A DNA stretch of 64,000 bases, from positions 14,821,755 through 14,885,754 of the forward strand of contig NC_087173.1 in the NCBI RefSeq assembly GCF_035594125.1. The letters run 5' to 3'. This DNA is from Scylla paramamosain. Taxonomy: Eukaryota > Arthropoda > Malacostraca > Decapoda > Portunidae. The notes beneath the pieces were generated by a model that saw nothing but the letters and a program-made list of their open reading frames with translations, was not told where the DNA came from and ran no database searches. Both the position numbers and the translations under genes were made by a program. This document shows positions 52,511 through 64,000 of this stretch, in pieces. Within the stretch, counting starts at the first letter, position 1. Every line of letters starts with the position of its first letter.

Positions 52511-55500
52511 TGTCTTTTCAGTGTTTTTGAGCGTGTTACGCAATAAAGCACTAAAAGCCAGGGCAATCACATTACATGGGAATAAAACCAAATTTTACCA
52601 AGAACTAGCCTTTAAGTGTTTTTAAGCTTCTTACATACCAAAACGCTAAAACGCATGCAAAATACATTTTAAAGAGAAACAATAAAATTTTCAAATACAT
52701 GTATTTTGAGTGTTTTTGATCATGTTATCAATAAGAACGCTTAAATAAAGAACGCTTATGTTTGGGAATCGAAAGAACATTACGAGAAACGTGTATTATG
52801 AGTGATTTTTAAGTTCCTTCAGTACCATAAAGCTAAATCCCATAAATAACACTTTAGAAAAAAAAAAATTAATAAATAAAAAAATAAAAAAAATGGGATT
52901 TTTTTTTTGTTATTAATCTTCATAGGTACCGAGATGCCAAATTCTGCCAAAATTCAGGGAATTTTTGTGGAAAAAAGAATATTATTTAATAATATTACTT
53001 AATTAAAGCTTTTTTTTCGGATTGTTATGTATGCAAAATTACCTATATAGGGAAGATAACGATTTTAACAGAAATCTGTCTTTTCTGTGTTTTTCAACAT
53101 GTTAGGCACCAAAACGATAAATAATATGGAAGTCAGTCAATATGTGAATCCAAAAGAAAATTACTGAACACGTGTCTTTTCAGTGGTTTACGTAGAAAAA
53201 CGCTAAAGCGGATACAAACCATCCTATATGAAGAAATAGAATAACATTACCAAAAAGATATATTTTGAGTGTTTTTGAGCTTGTTACCTACAAAAAATGC
53301 AAAAGTGGATGTAAAGCACTCTATATTAGGAAACAAAAGGACATTACGAGAAACGTGTATAATGAGTGTTTTATAGTTTTAAAAGAACCACAAGGCAATA
53401 AACGCAAAAACTCGTGTATATAGAGAAATTTCTTACATACCAGAATGAATAAATGAAAATGTGGTTTTAAAAGAACCACAAGGCAATAAACGCAAAAACT
53501 CGTGTATATAGAGAAATTTCTTACATACCAGAATGAATAAATTAAAATGTGGTTTTAAAAGAACCACAAGGCAATAAACGCAAAAACTCGTGTATATAGA
53601 GAAATTTCTTACATACCAAAATGAATAAATGCATGAATAGCACTTTTAATTGATAAACAGAACTACCTTACTAAATTGTGTATTTTGAGTGTTTTTCACA
53701 TTCTTTGTTACGAAAATGCCAAATTACATGCGAAACTAGCATCATTTGGGAAAAAAAATGAGATTACCAGAAAAGTGTGTTTTTAGTGTTTTTGAGCTTG
53801 ATGTGCAACAAAGCACTAAAAAGCAGAACTATCACATTACATGGGAATAAAACCAACTTTTACGAAGAATTTGCCTTTAAGTGTTTTTCAACCCCTTATA
53901 TACCAAACCTTTAAAACGCATGGAAAACAAAGTTTATAAAGAAACTGAATAACATTACCAAAAACATGTATTTTGAGTGTTTTTGATCATGTTATCTATA
54001 AAAATGCTTAAGTATATGCATAGAATATTATGTTTGGGAAACAAAAGGACATTACGAGAAACTTGTATTATGAGTGTTTTTTTAAGTTCCTTAAGTACCA
54101 AAAAGCTAAAACCCACAAATAACACTCTTCATTTAGAAAATAAAAAAATAAAAAATAAAATAAATAGGATTTTTTTTTGTTATTAGTCTTCATAGGTACC
54201 GATATGGCAAAATTCTGGGAAAATTCAGGGCAATTATGTGATAAAAGAATATTATCAAAAAAGTTAATTTCAGCCCTTTTTCGGACTGTTATGTACCAAA
54301 CCCTAAAGTGCATGCAAAGCCTCCAATATGAGGAAATGAAACGACCTTACCAGAAACCTGTGTTTTGAGTGTTTTTTAGCATGTTAGTCACCAAAACGAT
54401 AAATAATAAGCAACTCACTCTATATGGGAATATTTTGAGTATCTTTGAGGTTGTTACCTATAATAAACGCGAAAATTGATGCAAAGCACTCTATATTGGG
54501 AAACAAAAGGACATTGCAAGAAAAGTGTATAATGAGTGTTTTATAGTTCAAAAGAACCTCAAAGCAAACAACGCAAAAACTCGTGTATATGGAGAGATTT
54601 CCTAGATACCAAAATGCTGAAACTCATGAATAACACTCTTAATTGAGAAACAGAACAACCTTACTAAATGCGTGTATTTTGAGTGCTTTTCACATTCTTA
54701 GTTACCAAAACCACAAATTGCATGCGAAACCACCTTTATCTGAGAGAAAAAATGACATTACCAGAAAAGTGTCTTTTAAGTGTTTTTCAGCGTGATAGAC
54801 AATAAAGCACTAAAAAGCAGGGCAATCATATTACATTGGAATAACACCAATTTATACCAAAAACTTGCCTTTAAGTGTTTTTGAGCTCCTTATATACAAA
54901 ACTGCTAAAACGCATGGAAAAAACACTTCATGGAAAAACAGAATAACATTACAAAAAACATGTATTTTCAGTGTTTTTGGTCATGTTATCTATAAAAACG
55001 CTTAAATACATGTAAAGAACATTATGTTTGGGATACAAAAGTACATTACGAGAAACATGTATTATGAGTGTATTTTTTTAAGTTCCTTAAGTACCAAAAA
55101 GCTAAAACCCACAAATAACACTCTTTATTTAGAAAAAAAAAATAAAAAATAGGAATTTTTATTTTTTTTTTTATTCATCTTCATAGGTACCGAGATGCCA
55201 AAATTCTGGGAAAATTCAGGGCAATCATATGATAAAACAATATTATCAAAAAAGTTAATTTCAGCTTTTTTTTTCGGACCAAACCCTAAAGTGCATGCAA
55301 AGCCTCCTATATGAGGAAATTAAACGACCTTGCCAGAAATCTGTGTTTTGAGTGTTTTTTAGCATGTTAGGCACCAAAACGATAAATAATAAGGAAATCA
55401 CTCTATATGGGAATCCAAAACAAAGTTACTGAAAACGTGTCTTCTCACTGTTTTACGTAGAAAAACGCTAAAACGGATGTAAACTAACGAATATCAAGAA

Positions 55501-57872
55501 ATAGAAAGACGTTACTAAAAAGGTATATTTTGAGTGTTTTTGAGCTTGGTACCTATAAAAAACGCGAAAATTGATGCAAAGCACTCTATATTGGGAAACA
55601 AAAGGACATTGCAAGAAAAGTGTATAATGAGTGTTTTTTAGTTCAAAAGAACCACAAGGCAAAAAACGCAAAATCTTGTGTATATGGTGAGGTTTCCTAA
55701 AATGCCAAAACTCAAAACCAAAATGCTAAAACTCATGTATAACGCTATTAATTGAGAAAGAGAACAACCTTACTAAATGCGTGTATTTTGAGTGCTTTTA
55801 ACATTCTTAGTTACCAAAACCCCAAATTGCATGCGAAAATAGATTTGTTGGGAAAAAAAATTGCTTTACCAGAAAAGTGTCTTTTGAGTGTTTTTGAGCG
55901 TGATAGGCAATAAAGCACTAAAAAGGAGGGCAATCACATTACATTGAAGTAAAACGAATTTTTACCCAGAACTTGCCTTTAAGTGTTTTTGAGCTCCTTA
56001 TATACCAAAACACTAACACGCATGGAAAACACACTTTATGGTGAAACAGAAGAACATTACCAAAAATATGTATTTTGAGTGTTTTTGATCATGTTACCAA
56101 TAAAACCGCTTAAATAGATGCAAAGAACACTATTTTTGGGAAAAGAAAGGACATTACGAAAAACGTGTATTATGAGTGTTTTTAAGTTCCTTAAGTACCA
56201 AAAAAGCTAAAACCCACAAATACCACTTTATAGAGAAAAAAAAATAAAATTTTCTTTTTTTGTTTTGTTATTCATCTTCAAAGGTACTAAGATGCCAAAA
56301 TTCTGGGAATATTCTTTGGGAATCGAAAATAAAACTACTGAAAACGTGACTTTTCGGTGTTTTACGTAGAAAAACGCTAAAACAGATGAAAACCAACCAA
56401 TATGAGGAAATAGAATAACATTACCAAAGAGGTATATTTTGAGTGTTTTTGAGCTTGTTACCTACAAAAAACGCGAAAATTGATGCAAAGCACTCCCTAT
56501 TGGGAAAGAAAAGGACATTACTAGAAACATGTATAATGAGTGTCTTATTATTTTCGGGCAAAAGAACTTGTGGTTCACAGGAACCACAAGGCAAAAAACG
56601 CAAAAACTCGTGTATATAAAGAAGTTTCTTAGATACCAAAATGCTGAAACTCATGAATAACAATCTTAATTGAGAAACAGAACAACATTACCAAATGCGT
56701 GTATTTTGAGTGTTTTTTTCACATTTTTCGCAAAACCCTAAAAAGCATGCGAAACAAGTTTTATGTGGAAAAAAAATGGCATTACCTGAATTATATTTTC
56801 AGTGTTTTTGAGCGTGTTAGGCAATAAAGCACTAATAAGCAGGGCAATCATATTACAATGAAATAAAACCAACTTTTACCAAGAACTTGTCTTGAAGTGC
56901 TTTTCAGCTCATTACATACCAAATCGCTAAAACGCATGCAAAACACTCCTTTATGGAGAAAGAGAATAGCATTACCAAAAACAAGTGTTTTGAGTGTTTT
57001 TTATCATGTTACCTATAAAAACGCTTAAATACATGCAAAGATCCCCATATTTGGGAAACGAAAGGACATTACAAGAAATGTGTATTATGAATGTTTTTAA
57101 GTTCCTTAAATACCAAACGTTAAAACCTACAAATAACACTCTTAATAGAGAAAAAAAAATAAAAAATAGCATTTTTATTTTTTTTGTTATTGATGTTCAT
57201 AGGTACCAAGATGCCAAAATTCTGCCAAAATTCAGGGAAATTATGTGGAAAAAACATTATCAAAAAAGTTAATTTTACCTTTTTTTCGGAGTTATGTTCC
57301 AAACCATAAAGTGTATGCAAAAGCCACCTATCTGATAAAATTTAACGACTTTACAAGAAACCTGTCTTTTGAGTGTTTTTCTGCATGTTAGGCACCAAAA
57401 CGATAAATAATATGAAAGTCACTCTATATGGAAATCCAAAACAAAATTACTGAAAACGTGTCTTTTAAAAGATTTTCGTAAAAAAACGCTAAAACGGATG
57501 CAAACCAACCAATATGAAGAAATATAATAACATTACCAAAAAAATATATTTTGTGTGTATTTGAGCTTGTTACATAAAAAAAAAACGCGAAAATGGATGC
57601 AAAGCACTGTATATAAGGAGAAAAAAAAAGGACATAACGAGAAACGTGTATAATGAGTGTTTTATAGTTTCACCAGAATCACAAGGCAAAAAACGCAAAA
57701 ACTCGACTATGGAGAAGTTTCTAAGATACCAAAATACTGAAACTCATGAATAACACTCTTAATCAAGAAACAAAAGAACTAAATGCGTGTATTTTGAGTG
57801 TTTTTTTACATTCTTAGTTACCAAAACCCCAAATTCCATGCGAAACTAGCTTTATGTGGGAAAAAAATTACC
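52511..57872 (+). repeat. 12-monomer HOR array, plus orientation (continued)
   Basis: HOR markers at 52545, 53810, 54804, 55912 and 56826. Periods of 1,265, 994, 1,108 and 914 bp reflect a local triplication (53377-53640), loss of parts of monomers 7-8 near 54430, and the shared monomer 5-7 deletion near 56310. The array is cut at monomer 12 (TTTATGTGGGAAAAAAATTA) by the duplicated LINE end at 57873. No gene seen. Confidence 0.92.
53377..53640 (+). repeat. Triplication of an 88-bp unit around HOR monomer 10
   Basis: TTTTAAAAGAACCACAAGG begins at 53377, 53465 and 53553, exactly 88 bp apart. Each copy continues through AATAAACGCAAAAACTCG, TATATAGAGAAATTTC and TTACATACC. Copies are virtually identical (AGAATGAATAAAT versus AAAATGAATAAAT at the joins), so this is among the youngest events in the window. 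Confidence 0.95.
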
Positions 57873-58028
57873 CTGAGGCATTTGGGAAGAGTAAGAGAAA
57901 ATTACAAATTTATGGATGGGGATGATAGGTGGAAATAGCTAGGCATATTTCATACAAGTACTGCCACTTGTAGGCCTGATGCCTTCTTGCAGATTTACCT
58001 ATTTCTTATGTTCTTATGTTCTTATTAC
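57873..58028 (+). mobile_element. 3'-terminal fragment of LINE 2, carried by duplication
   Basis: CTGAGGCATTTGGGAA through TTTATGGATGGGGATGATAG, GCCTGATGCCTTCTTGC and the TTCTTATG octamers equals 35683-35838 with few substitutions (for example AATAGCTAGGC versus AATAGGTAGGC). Because the satellite downstream also matches 35839 onward, this is part of segmental duplication II and not a second retrotransposition. Only the last codons of the RT remnant and the 3' UTR are included. Confidence 0.93.
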
Positions 58029-61000
58029 CAAAAGCGTGTATTTTCAGTGTTTTTCAGCTATTACGTGAAAAAAAAATGCCAAAATGCATGCAAAGCACCC
58101 TATATGAAGAAAAGAGCGATATTACGAGAAACGTGCATTATGAGTGTTTTTGAGATTCTTAGGTACGAAAACGCTGAATCTCATGAATAACACTCTTAAT
58201 TGAGATACAGAACAACCTTACCAAATGCGTGTATTTAGAGTGTTTTTCACATTCTTAGTTACCAAAAAAAAAAAAATGACATTACCTGAAGAGTGTCTTT
58301 TGAGTGTTTTTGAGCGTGTTAGGCAATAAAGCACTAAAAAGCAGGGCAATCACATTACATGGGAATAAAACTAAATTTTACCAAGAACTTGCCTTTAAGT
58401 GTTTTTGAGTTCCTTACATATTGAAACACTAAAACGCATGCAAAACACCCTTTATGGAGAAAAAGAAAAACATTACCAAAAACATGTATTTTGAGTGTTT
58501 TTGATCATGTTACCTATAAAAACGCTTAAATACATGCAAAGAACCCTATATTTGGGAAACGAAAGGACATTATGAGAAACGTGTATTATGAGTGTTTTTA
58601 AGTTCCATAAGTACCAAAAACCTAAAACCCACAAATAACACTCTTTATAGAGAAAAAAGTAAATAAATAAAAAAATAGCAATTTTTTTTTTCATCTTCAT
58701 AGGTACCAAGATGCCAAAATTCTGGCAAAATTCAGGGAAATTATGTGGAAAAAAGAACATTATCAAAAAACTTAATTTTAGATTTTTTTTCGGACTGTTA
58801 TGTACCAAACTCTAATGTGCATGCAAAGCCACCTACATATGGAAATTAAACTACTTTACAAGAGTTTTTTTTTTAGCATGTTAGGCACCAAAACGATAAA
58901 TACCATTGAAGTCACTCAATATGAGAATCCAAAACAAAATTACTGGAAAACATGTCTTCTCAGTGTTTTACGTAGAAAAACGCTAAAACGGATGCAAACC
59001 AACCAATACGAAGAAATAGAAAAACATCACCAAACACGTATATTTTGAGTGTTTTTGAACTTGTTACCTACAAAAAACGCGAAAATGCATGCAAAGCACT
59101 CTATATTGGGAAACAAAAGGACATTACGAGAAACGTGTATAATGAGTGTTTTACAGTTTCACAAGATCCACAAGGCAAAAAACACAAAAACTCGTATATA
59201 TGGAGAAGTTTCTTAGATACCAAAATGCTGAAACTCATGAATAAAACTCAATTGAAAAACAGAACAACCTTACTAAATGCGTGTATTTTGAGTGTTATTT
59301 CACATTCTTAGTTAAAAAAAAAAAAAACGAAATTCCATGCGAATATAGCTTTATGTGGGAAAAAAATGACATTACCAGAAAAGTGTCTTTTGAGTGTTTT
59401 TGAGAGTGTTAGGCAATAAAGCACTAAAAAGCAGGGCAATCACATTACATGGAATAAAACCAACTTTTACCAAGAACTTGCCTTTAAGTGTTTTTCAGCT
59501 CCTTATATGAGCTAAAACGAATGCAAAACACACTTTATATAGAAAGAAAATAACATAACCAACAACAGGTATTTTAAGTGTTTTTTAATCATGTTATCTA
59601 TAAAAAACGCTTAAATACATGCAAAGAACTTTATGTTTGTGAAAGGAAAGGTTATTACGAGAAACGTGTATTATGAGTGTTTTCAAGTTCCTTAAGAACC
59701 AAAAAGCTAAAACCCACAAGTAACACTCTTTAGTTAGAAAAAAAAATAGATAAATAAATAGAAAAACAGGAATTTCTTAATTTTTTTTATTTCATCTTCA
59801 TAGGTACCGAGATGCCAAAATTCTGGCAAAAATCAGGGCAGTTATGTGATAAAAGATCATTATCAAAAAAATTAATTTTAGCTTTTTTTCCGGACTGTTA
59901 TTTACCAAACTCTAAAGTGCATGCAAAGCCACATATATGAGGAAATTAAACGGCTTTACCAGAAACCTGTCTTTTGAGTGATTTTCAGCTTGTTAGGCAT
60001 CAAAACGATAAATAATATGGAAGTCACTCTATATGAGAATCCAAAACAAAATACTGAAAATGTGTCTTTTCTGTGATTTAGGTAGAAAAACGCTAAAACG
60101 GATGCAAACCAACAAATATGAAGAAATAGAATATTACCAAAATGGTATATTTTGAGTGTTTTTAATCTTGTTACCTACAAAAAACGCGAAAAAGGATGCA
60201 AAGCACTCTATATTGGGAAACAAAAGGACATTACGAGAAAGGTGAATAGTGAGTGTTTCATAGTTTCACAAGATCCACAAGGCAAAAAACGCAAAAACTC
60301 GTGTATATGGAGAAGTTTCTTAGTTACCAAAATGCTGGTACTCATGAATAACACTCTTAAATGAGAAACATAACAGCCTTACGAAATGCGTGTATTTTGA
60401 GTGTTTTTCACATTCTTATTTAACAAAACCCCAAATTGCATACAAAACTAGCTTTATGTTGGTAAGAAATGACATTACCAGAAAAGTGACTTTGGGTGTT
60501 TTTGAGCGTGTTAAGCATAAAGCAATAAAGCACTAAAAAGCAGGGCAATAACATTACATGGGAATGAAACCAACTTTTACCAAGAACTTGCCTTTAACTT
60601 TTTTTGAGCTCCTTACATACCAAAACGCTAAAACACATGCAAAACACCCTTTATGGAGAATTAGAATAACATTACAAAAAACATGTATTTTGAGTGTTTT
60701 TGATCATGCTACCTATAAAAACGCAAAAATACATGCAAAGAAGCCTATGTTTGCGAAACGAAAGGACATTACGAGAAACGTGTATTATAAGTGTTTTTAA
60801 GTTCTTTAAGAACCAAAACACTAAAACCCACAAATAACACTCTTTATAAAGAAAAATTAAAAAATATATATATATATAAAAAAACGGCAATTTTTTATTT
60901 ATTTTTTTTTTTTGTTATTCATCTTCATAGGTACCGAGATGCCAAAATTCTGGGAAATTCTGGGCAATTATGTGATAAAAAAAAATATTATCTAAAAAAT

Positions 61001-61578
61001 TAATTTTAGCTTTTTTTTTGGAATGTTATGTACCAAACTCTTAAGTGAATGCAAAGCCACCTACATGAGAAAATTAAACGACTTTACGAGAAACCTTACT
61101 TTTGAGTGTTTTTCAGTATGTTAGGTACCAAAACGATAATAACATGGAAGTCACTCAATATGGGAATCCAAAACAAAATTACTGAAAACTTGTCTTTTCA
61201 GTGTTTTACGTAGAAAAACGCTAAAAAGGATGCAAACCAACCAATATGAAGAAACAGAATAACATTACCAAAAATGTACATTTTGAATGTTTTTGAGCTT
61301 GTTACCTAAAAAAAAAATGCAAAAATGGATGCAAAGTATTGCAAAACGAAAGAACTTTCTGAGAAACGTGTATAATGAGTGTTTTATAGTTCCACAAGAA
61401 CCAAAAGGCAAAAAACGCAAAAACTCGTGTACCTAGAGAAGTTTCTTAGATACCAAAATGATGAAACTCATGAATAACACTTTTAATTGAGAAACAGAAT
61501 TATCTTACAAAATGTGTGTATTTTGAGTGTTTTTCACATTCTTAGTTACGAAAATCTCAAATTACATGCAAAACTAGC
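57873..61578 (+). repeat. Segmental duplication II, inserted copy (partner 35683-39540)
   Basis: About 3.7 kb: LINE 3' end followed by HOR units in the same order as at 35.8-39.5 kb, including unit-specific quirks such as TTGAAACACTAAAACGC (58430/36275), the inserted AAAAAGTTAAAAA-type run near 59315/37185, AAAGAAACCAACAGG-like text near 59560/37430 and CTGGTACTCATGAATAAC (60335/38210). The left junction is HOR monomer 12 ending AAAAAAATTAC joined to CTGAGGC. The right junction is ACATGCAAAACTAGCT joined to AGTTTACTAGATACC of monomer 11. The TA tract at 38725 is reduced to about 16 bp here. Confidence 0.93.
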
Positions 61579-64000
61579 TAGTTTACTAGATACCAAAATG
61601 CTGAAACTCATGAATAAAACTCTTAATTAAGAAACAGAACAACCTTGCTAAATGCGTGTATTTTGAGAGCTTTTCACATTCTTAGTTACCCAAAACCCAA
61701 ATTGATTGCGAAACTTGCTTTGTGTGGTAAAAAAAAAAAAAACATTTTCAGAAAAGTGTCTATTGAGTGTTTTTGAGCGTGATAGGTAGTAAAGCACTAA
61801 AAAGGGCAATCACATTACATGGGAATAAAATCAATGTTTACCAAAAACTTGCCTTTAAGTGTTTTTGAGCTCCTTATATACCAAAACGCTAAAACGCATG
61901 CAAAACATGTTTTTGATCATGTTACCAATAAAACGCTTAAATACATGCTAAGAACCCTATTTGTGGGAAACGATAGGACATTACGAGAAACGTGCATTAT
62001 GAGTGTTTTTAAATTCATTAAGTACCAAAAAGCTAAAAGCCACAAATAGCTATCTATTGAGAAAAAAAAAAATAAAAAAAAAATATTTTTTTTCCTTCTT
62101 ATTCATCTTCACAGGTACCGAGATACCAAAATTCCAGCAAAATTCATGAAATTTTGTGAAATAAGAACATTATCAAAAAAGTAAATTTTAGCTTTTTTTT
62201 TCTCAACTGTTATGTAGCAAACCCTAAAGTGCATGCAAAACCACCTATATGGGGAAATCAAACGTCTTTGCCAGAAAACTGTCTTATGAGTGTTTTTCAG
62301 CATGTTAGGCACCAAAACGATAAATAACATGAAAGTCACTCTATATGGGAATCCAAAACAAAATTACTGAAAACGTGTCTTTTCGGTGTTTTACGTGGAA
62401 AAACGTAAAACGGATGCAAACCAATGAATATGAAAAAAAAAAAAAAAATAGAATAACATTACAAAAAAGCTATATTTTGAGTGTTTTTGAGCTTGTTACC
62501 TATAAAAAAGGTGAAATTGGATGGAAAGCACTCCCTATTGGGAAACAAAAGGACATTACGAGAAACGTGTATAATGAGTGTCTTATCATTTTCGAGCAAA
62601 AGAACCTGTTTTTCACAAGAATCACAAGGCAAAAAGCGCAAAAACTCGTGTATATAAAGAAGTTTCTTAGATACCAAAATGCTGAAACTCATGAATAACA
62701 ATCTTAATTGAGAAACAGAACAATCTTACCAAAAGCGTGTATTTTCAGTGTTTTTCACATTTTTAGTTAGCAAAATCCCAAATAGCATGCGAAACTAGCT
62801 TTATGTGGGAAAATAATGACATTACTAGAACTGTCTTTTGAGTGTTTTTTGAGCGTGTTAGGCAATAAAGCACTAGAAAGCAGTAAATCACATTACATGG
62901 GAATAAAACCAACTTTGACCAAAAACTTGCCATTATGTGTTTTTGAGCTCCTTACATACCAAAACGCTAAAACACATGCAAAACACTCCTTTATGGAGAA
63001 GCAGAAAAACATTACAAAAAACATGTGTTTTAAGTGTTTTTGATCATGTTACCTATAAAAACGCTTAAATACATGCAAAGAACCCTATCTTTGGGAAACG
63101 AAAGGACATTACGAGAAACGTGTATTATGACTGTTTTTAAGTTCCTTAAGTACCAAAACGTTAAAATCCACAAATAACACTCTTTAAAGAGAAAAAACAA
63201 ATAATAAAAAAATTCTGCCAAAATTCAGGGAGTTTATGTGGAAAAAAGGACATTATCAAAAAAAGTTAATTATAGCTTTTTTTCGGATTGTTATTTACCA
63301 AACCCTAAAGTGCATGCAAAGCCACCTATATAAAGAAATTAAACGACTTTACCAGAAACCTGTCTTTTCAGTGTTTTTCAGCATGTTAGGCACCAAACCG
63401 ATAAATAATATGGAAGTCAGTCAATATATGAATCCAAAACATAATTACTGAAAACGTGTCTTTTCAGTGTTCTACATAGAAAAAACGCTAAAACGAATAT
63501 AAAGAACGACGAATATAAAGAAATAGAATAACATTACCAAAAAAGTGTTTTTGAGTTTTTTACCTACAAAAAAAAAAAAAACGCGAAAATGGATGTAAAA
63601 GCACTCTATATTTGAAAGAAAAAAGGACATTTAGAGAAACGTGTATAATGATTGTTTTATAGTTTCACAAGAACCACAAGACAAAAAACGCAAAAACTCG
63701 TGTATATAGAGAAGTTTCTTATATACAAAAATGCTAAAACTCATGAATAACAATTTTAATTGAGAAACAGAACTACCTTACCAAATGTGTGTATTTTGAG
63801 AGTTTTTCACATTTTTAGTTACGAAAATCCCATATTATATGCGAAACTAGCTTTATGTGGAAAAAAAAATGACATTATCAGAAAAGTGTCTTTTGAGTGT
63901 TTTAGAGCGTGATATGCAACAAAGCACTAGAAAACAGAATAATCACATTATATTGGAATAAAACCAACTTTTACGAAGAACTTGCCTTTAAGTGTTTTTA
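61579..64000 (+). repeat. 12-monomer HOR array, plus orientation (to the window end)
   Basis: HOR markers at 61791, 62867 and 63921 (periods 1,076 and 1,054). Monomer 2 of the first unit is truncated (CATGCAAAACATG then TTTTTGATC, near 61900). The unit near 62578 carries the extra TCATTTTCGAGCAAAAGAAC sequence between monomers 9 and 10. The array continues beyond the window. No gene seen. Confidence 0.92.

Noticed and set aside
57873..58028. An independent third LINE insertion
   Set aside because: The downstream satellite also matches that downstream of LINE 2, so the fragment was carried by a segmental duplication.

Overview
The window is eukaryotic, AT-rich and almost entirely satellite DNA. 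I find no host protein-coding gene, tRNA, rRNA or CRISPR array. Apart from two non-LTR retrotransposon insertions and several (TA)n tracts, nearly every base belongs to one satellite family with a monomer of about 96 bp. A monomer typically runs from a GGTACC-like box followed by AAAACGC, through TGCATGCA, a CCTATATGGG-like box, ACATTACCAAAAACGTGT and TTTTGAGTGTTTTT, to CTTCTTA or CTTGTTA just before the next GGTACC. The source is most likely a decapod crustacean. The two LINE remnants (19246-20168 on the minus strand, 33775-35838 on the plus strand) look like reverse-transcriptase families that are very abundant in decapods. This assignment rests on recalled family resemblance, not on a search.

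The satellite is organised at several nested levels. Three higher-order repeat (HOR) formats can be read by eye: an 8-monomer unit (nominally about 770 bp; 1-4215, 11042-19245, 20169-30553 and a transposed block at 45457-48299), a 5-monomer unit (about 475 bp; 4216-10618 and 30723-33774), and a 12-monomer unit (about 1.1 kb; 35839-64000 apart from inserted blocks). The 12-mer appears to be a doubled 6-mer block derived from the 5-mer type.

Layout: 1-4215 plus-oriented; about 4216-6006 minus; 6007-10618 plus; 10619-11041 a fold-back cluster around (TA)n; 11042-18449 minus; 18450-19055 plus (an inverted copy of 14069-14643); 19056-19245 minus; 19246-20168 LINE 1; 20169-27375 plus; 27376-28052 a 258-bp-arm palindrome around (TA)n; 28053-30553 plus; 30554-30722 minus; 30723-33774 plus; 33775-35838 LINE 2; 35839-64000 plus 12-mer array, interrupted by a transposed 8-mer block (45457-48299), a small inverted HOR piece (52030-52510) and a duplicated block (57873-61578) that carries the 3' end of LINE 2.

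The main result is structural. The window records two multi-kilobase non-adjacent duplications whose direction can be inferred, one long inverted duplication, and two palindromes centred on (TA)n. It also holds one perfect 21-bp hairpin, several local tandem duplications, (TA)n tracts whose length differs sharply between duplicate copies, and three small insertions of the form TA-(C)CTCG-TA that look like cut-and-paste transposon footprints. The array could be centromeric or pericentromeric heterochromatin, but that is inference. All boundaries are by eye and good to roughly 5-30 bp. Palindromes next to long (TA)n tracts should be checked against raw reads, because assembly can create such structures.
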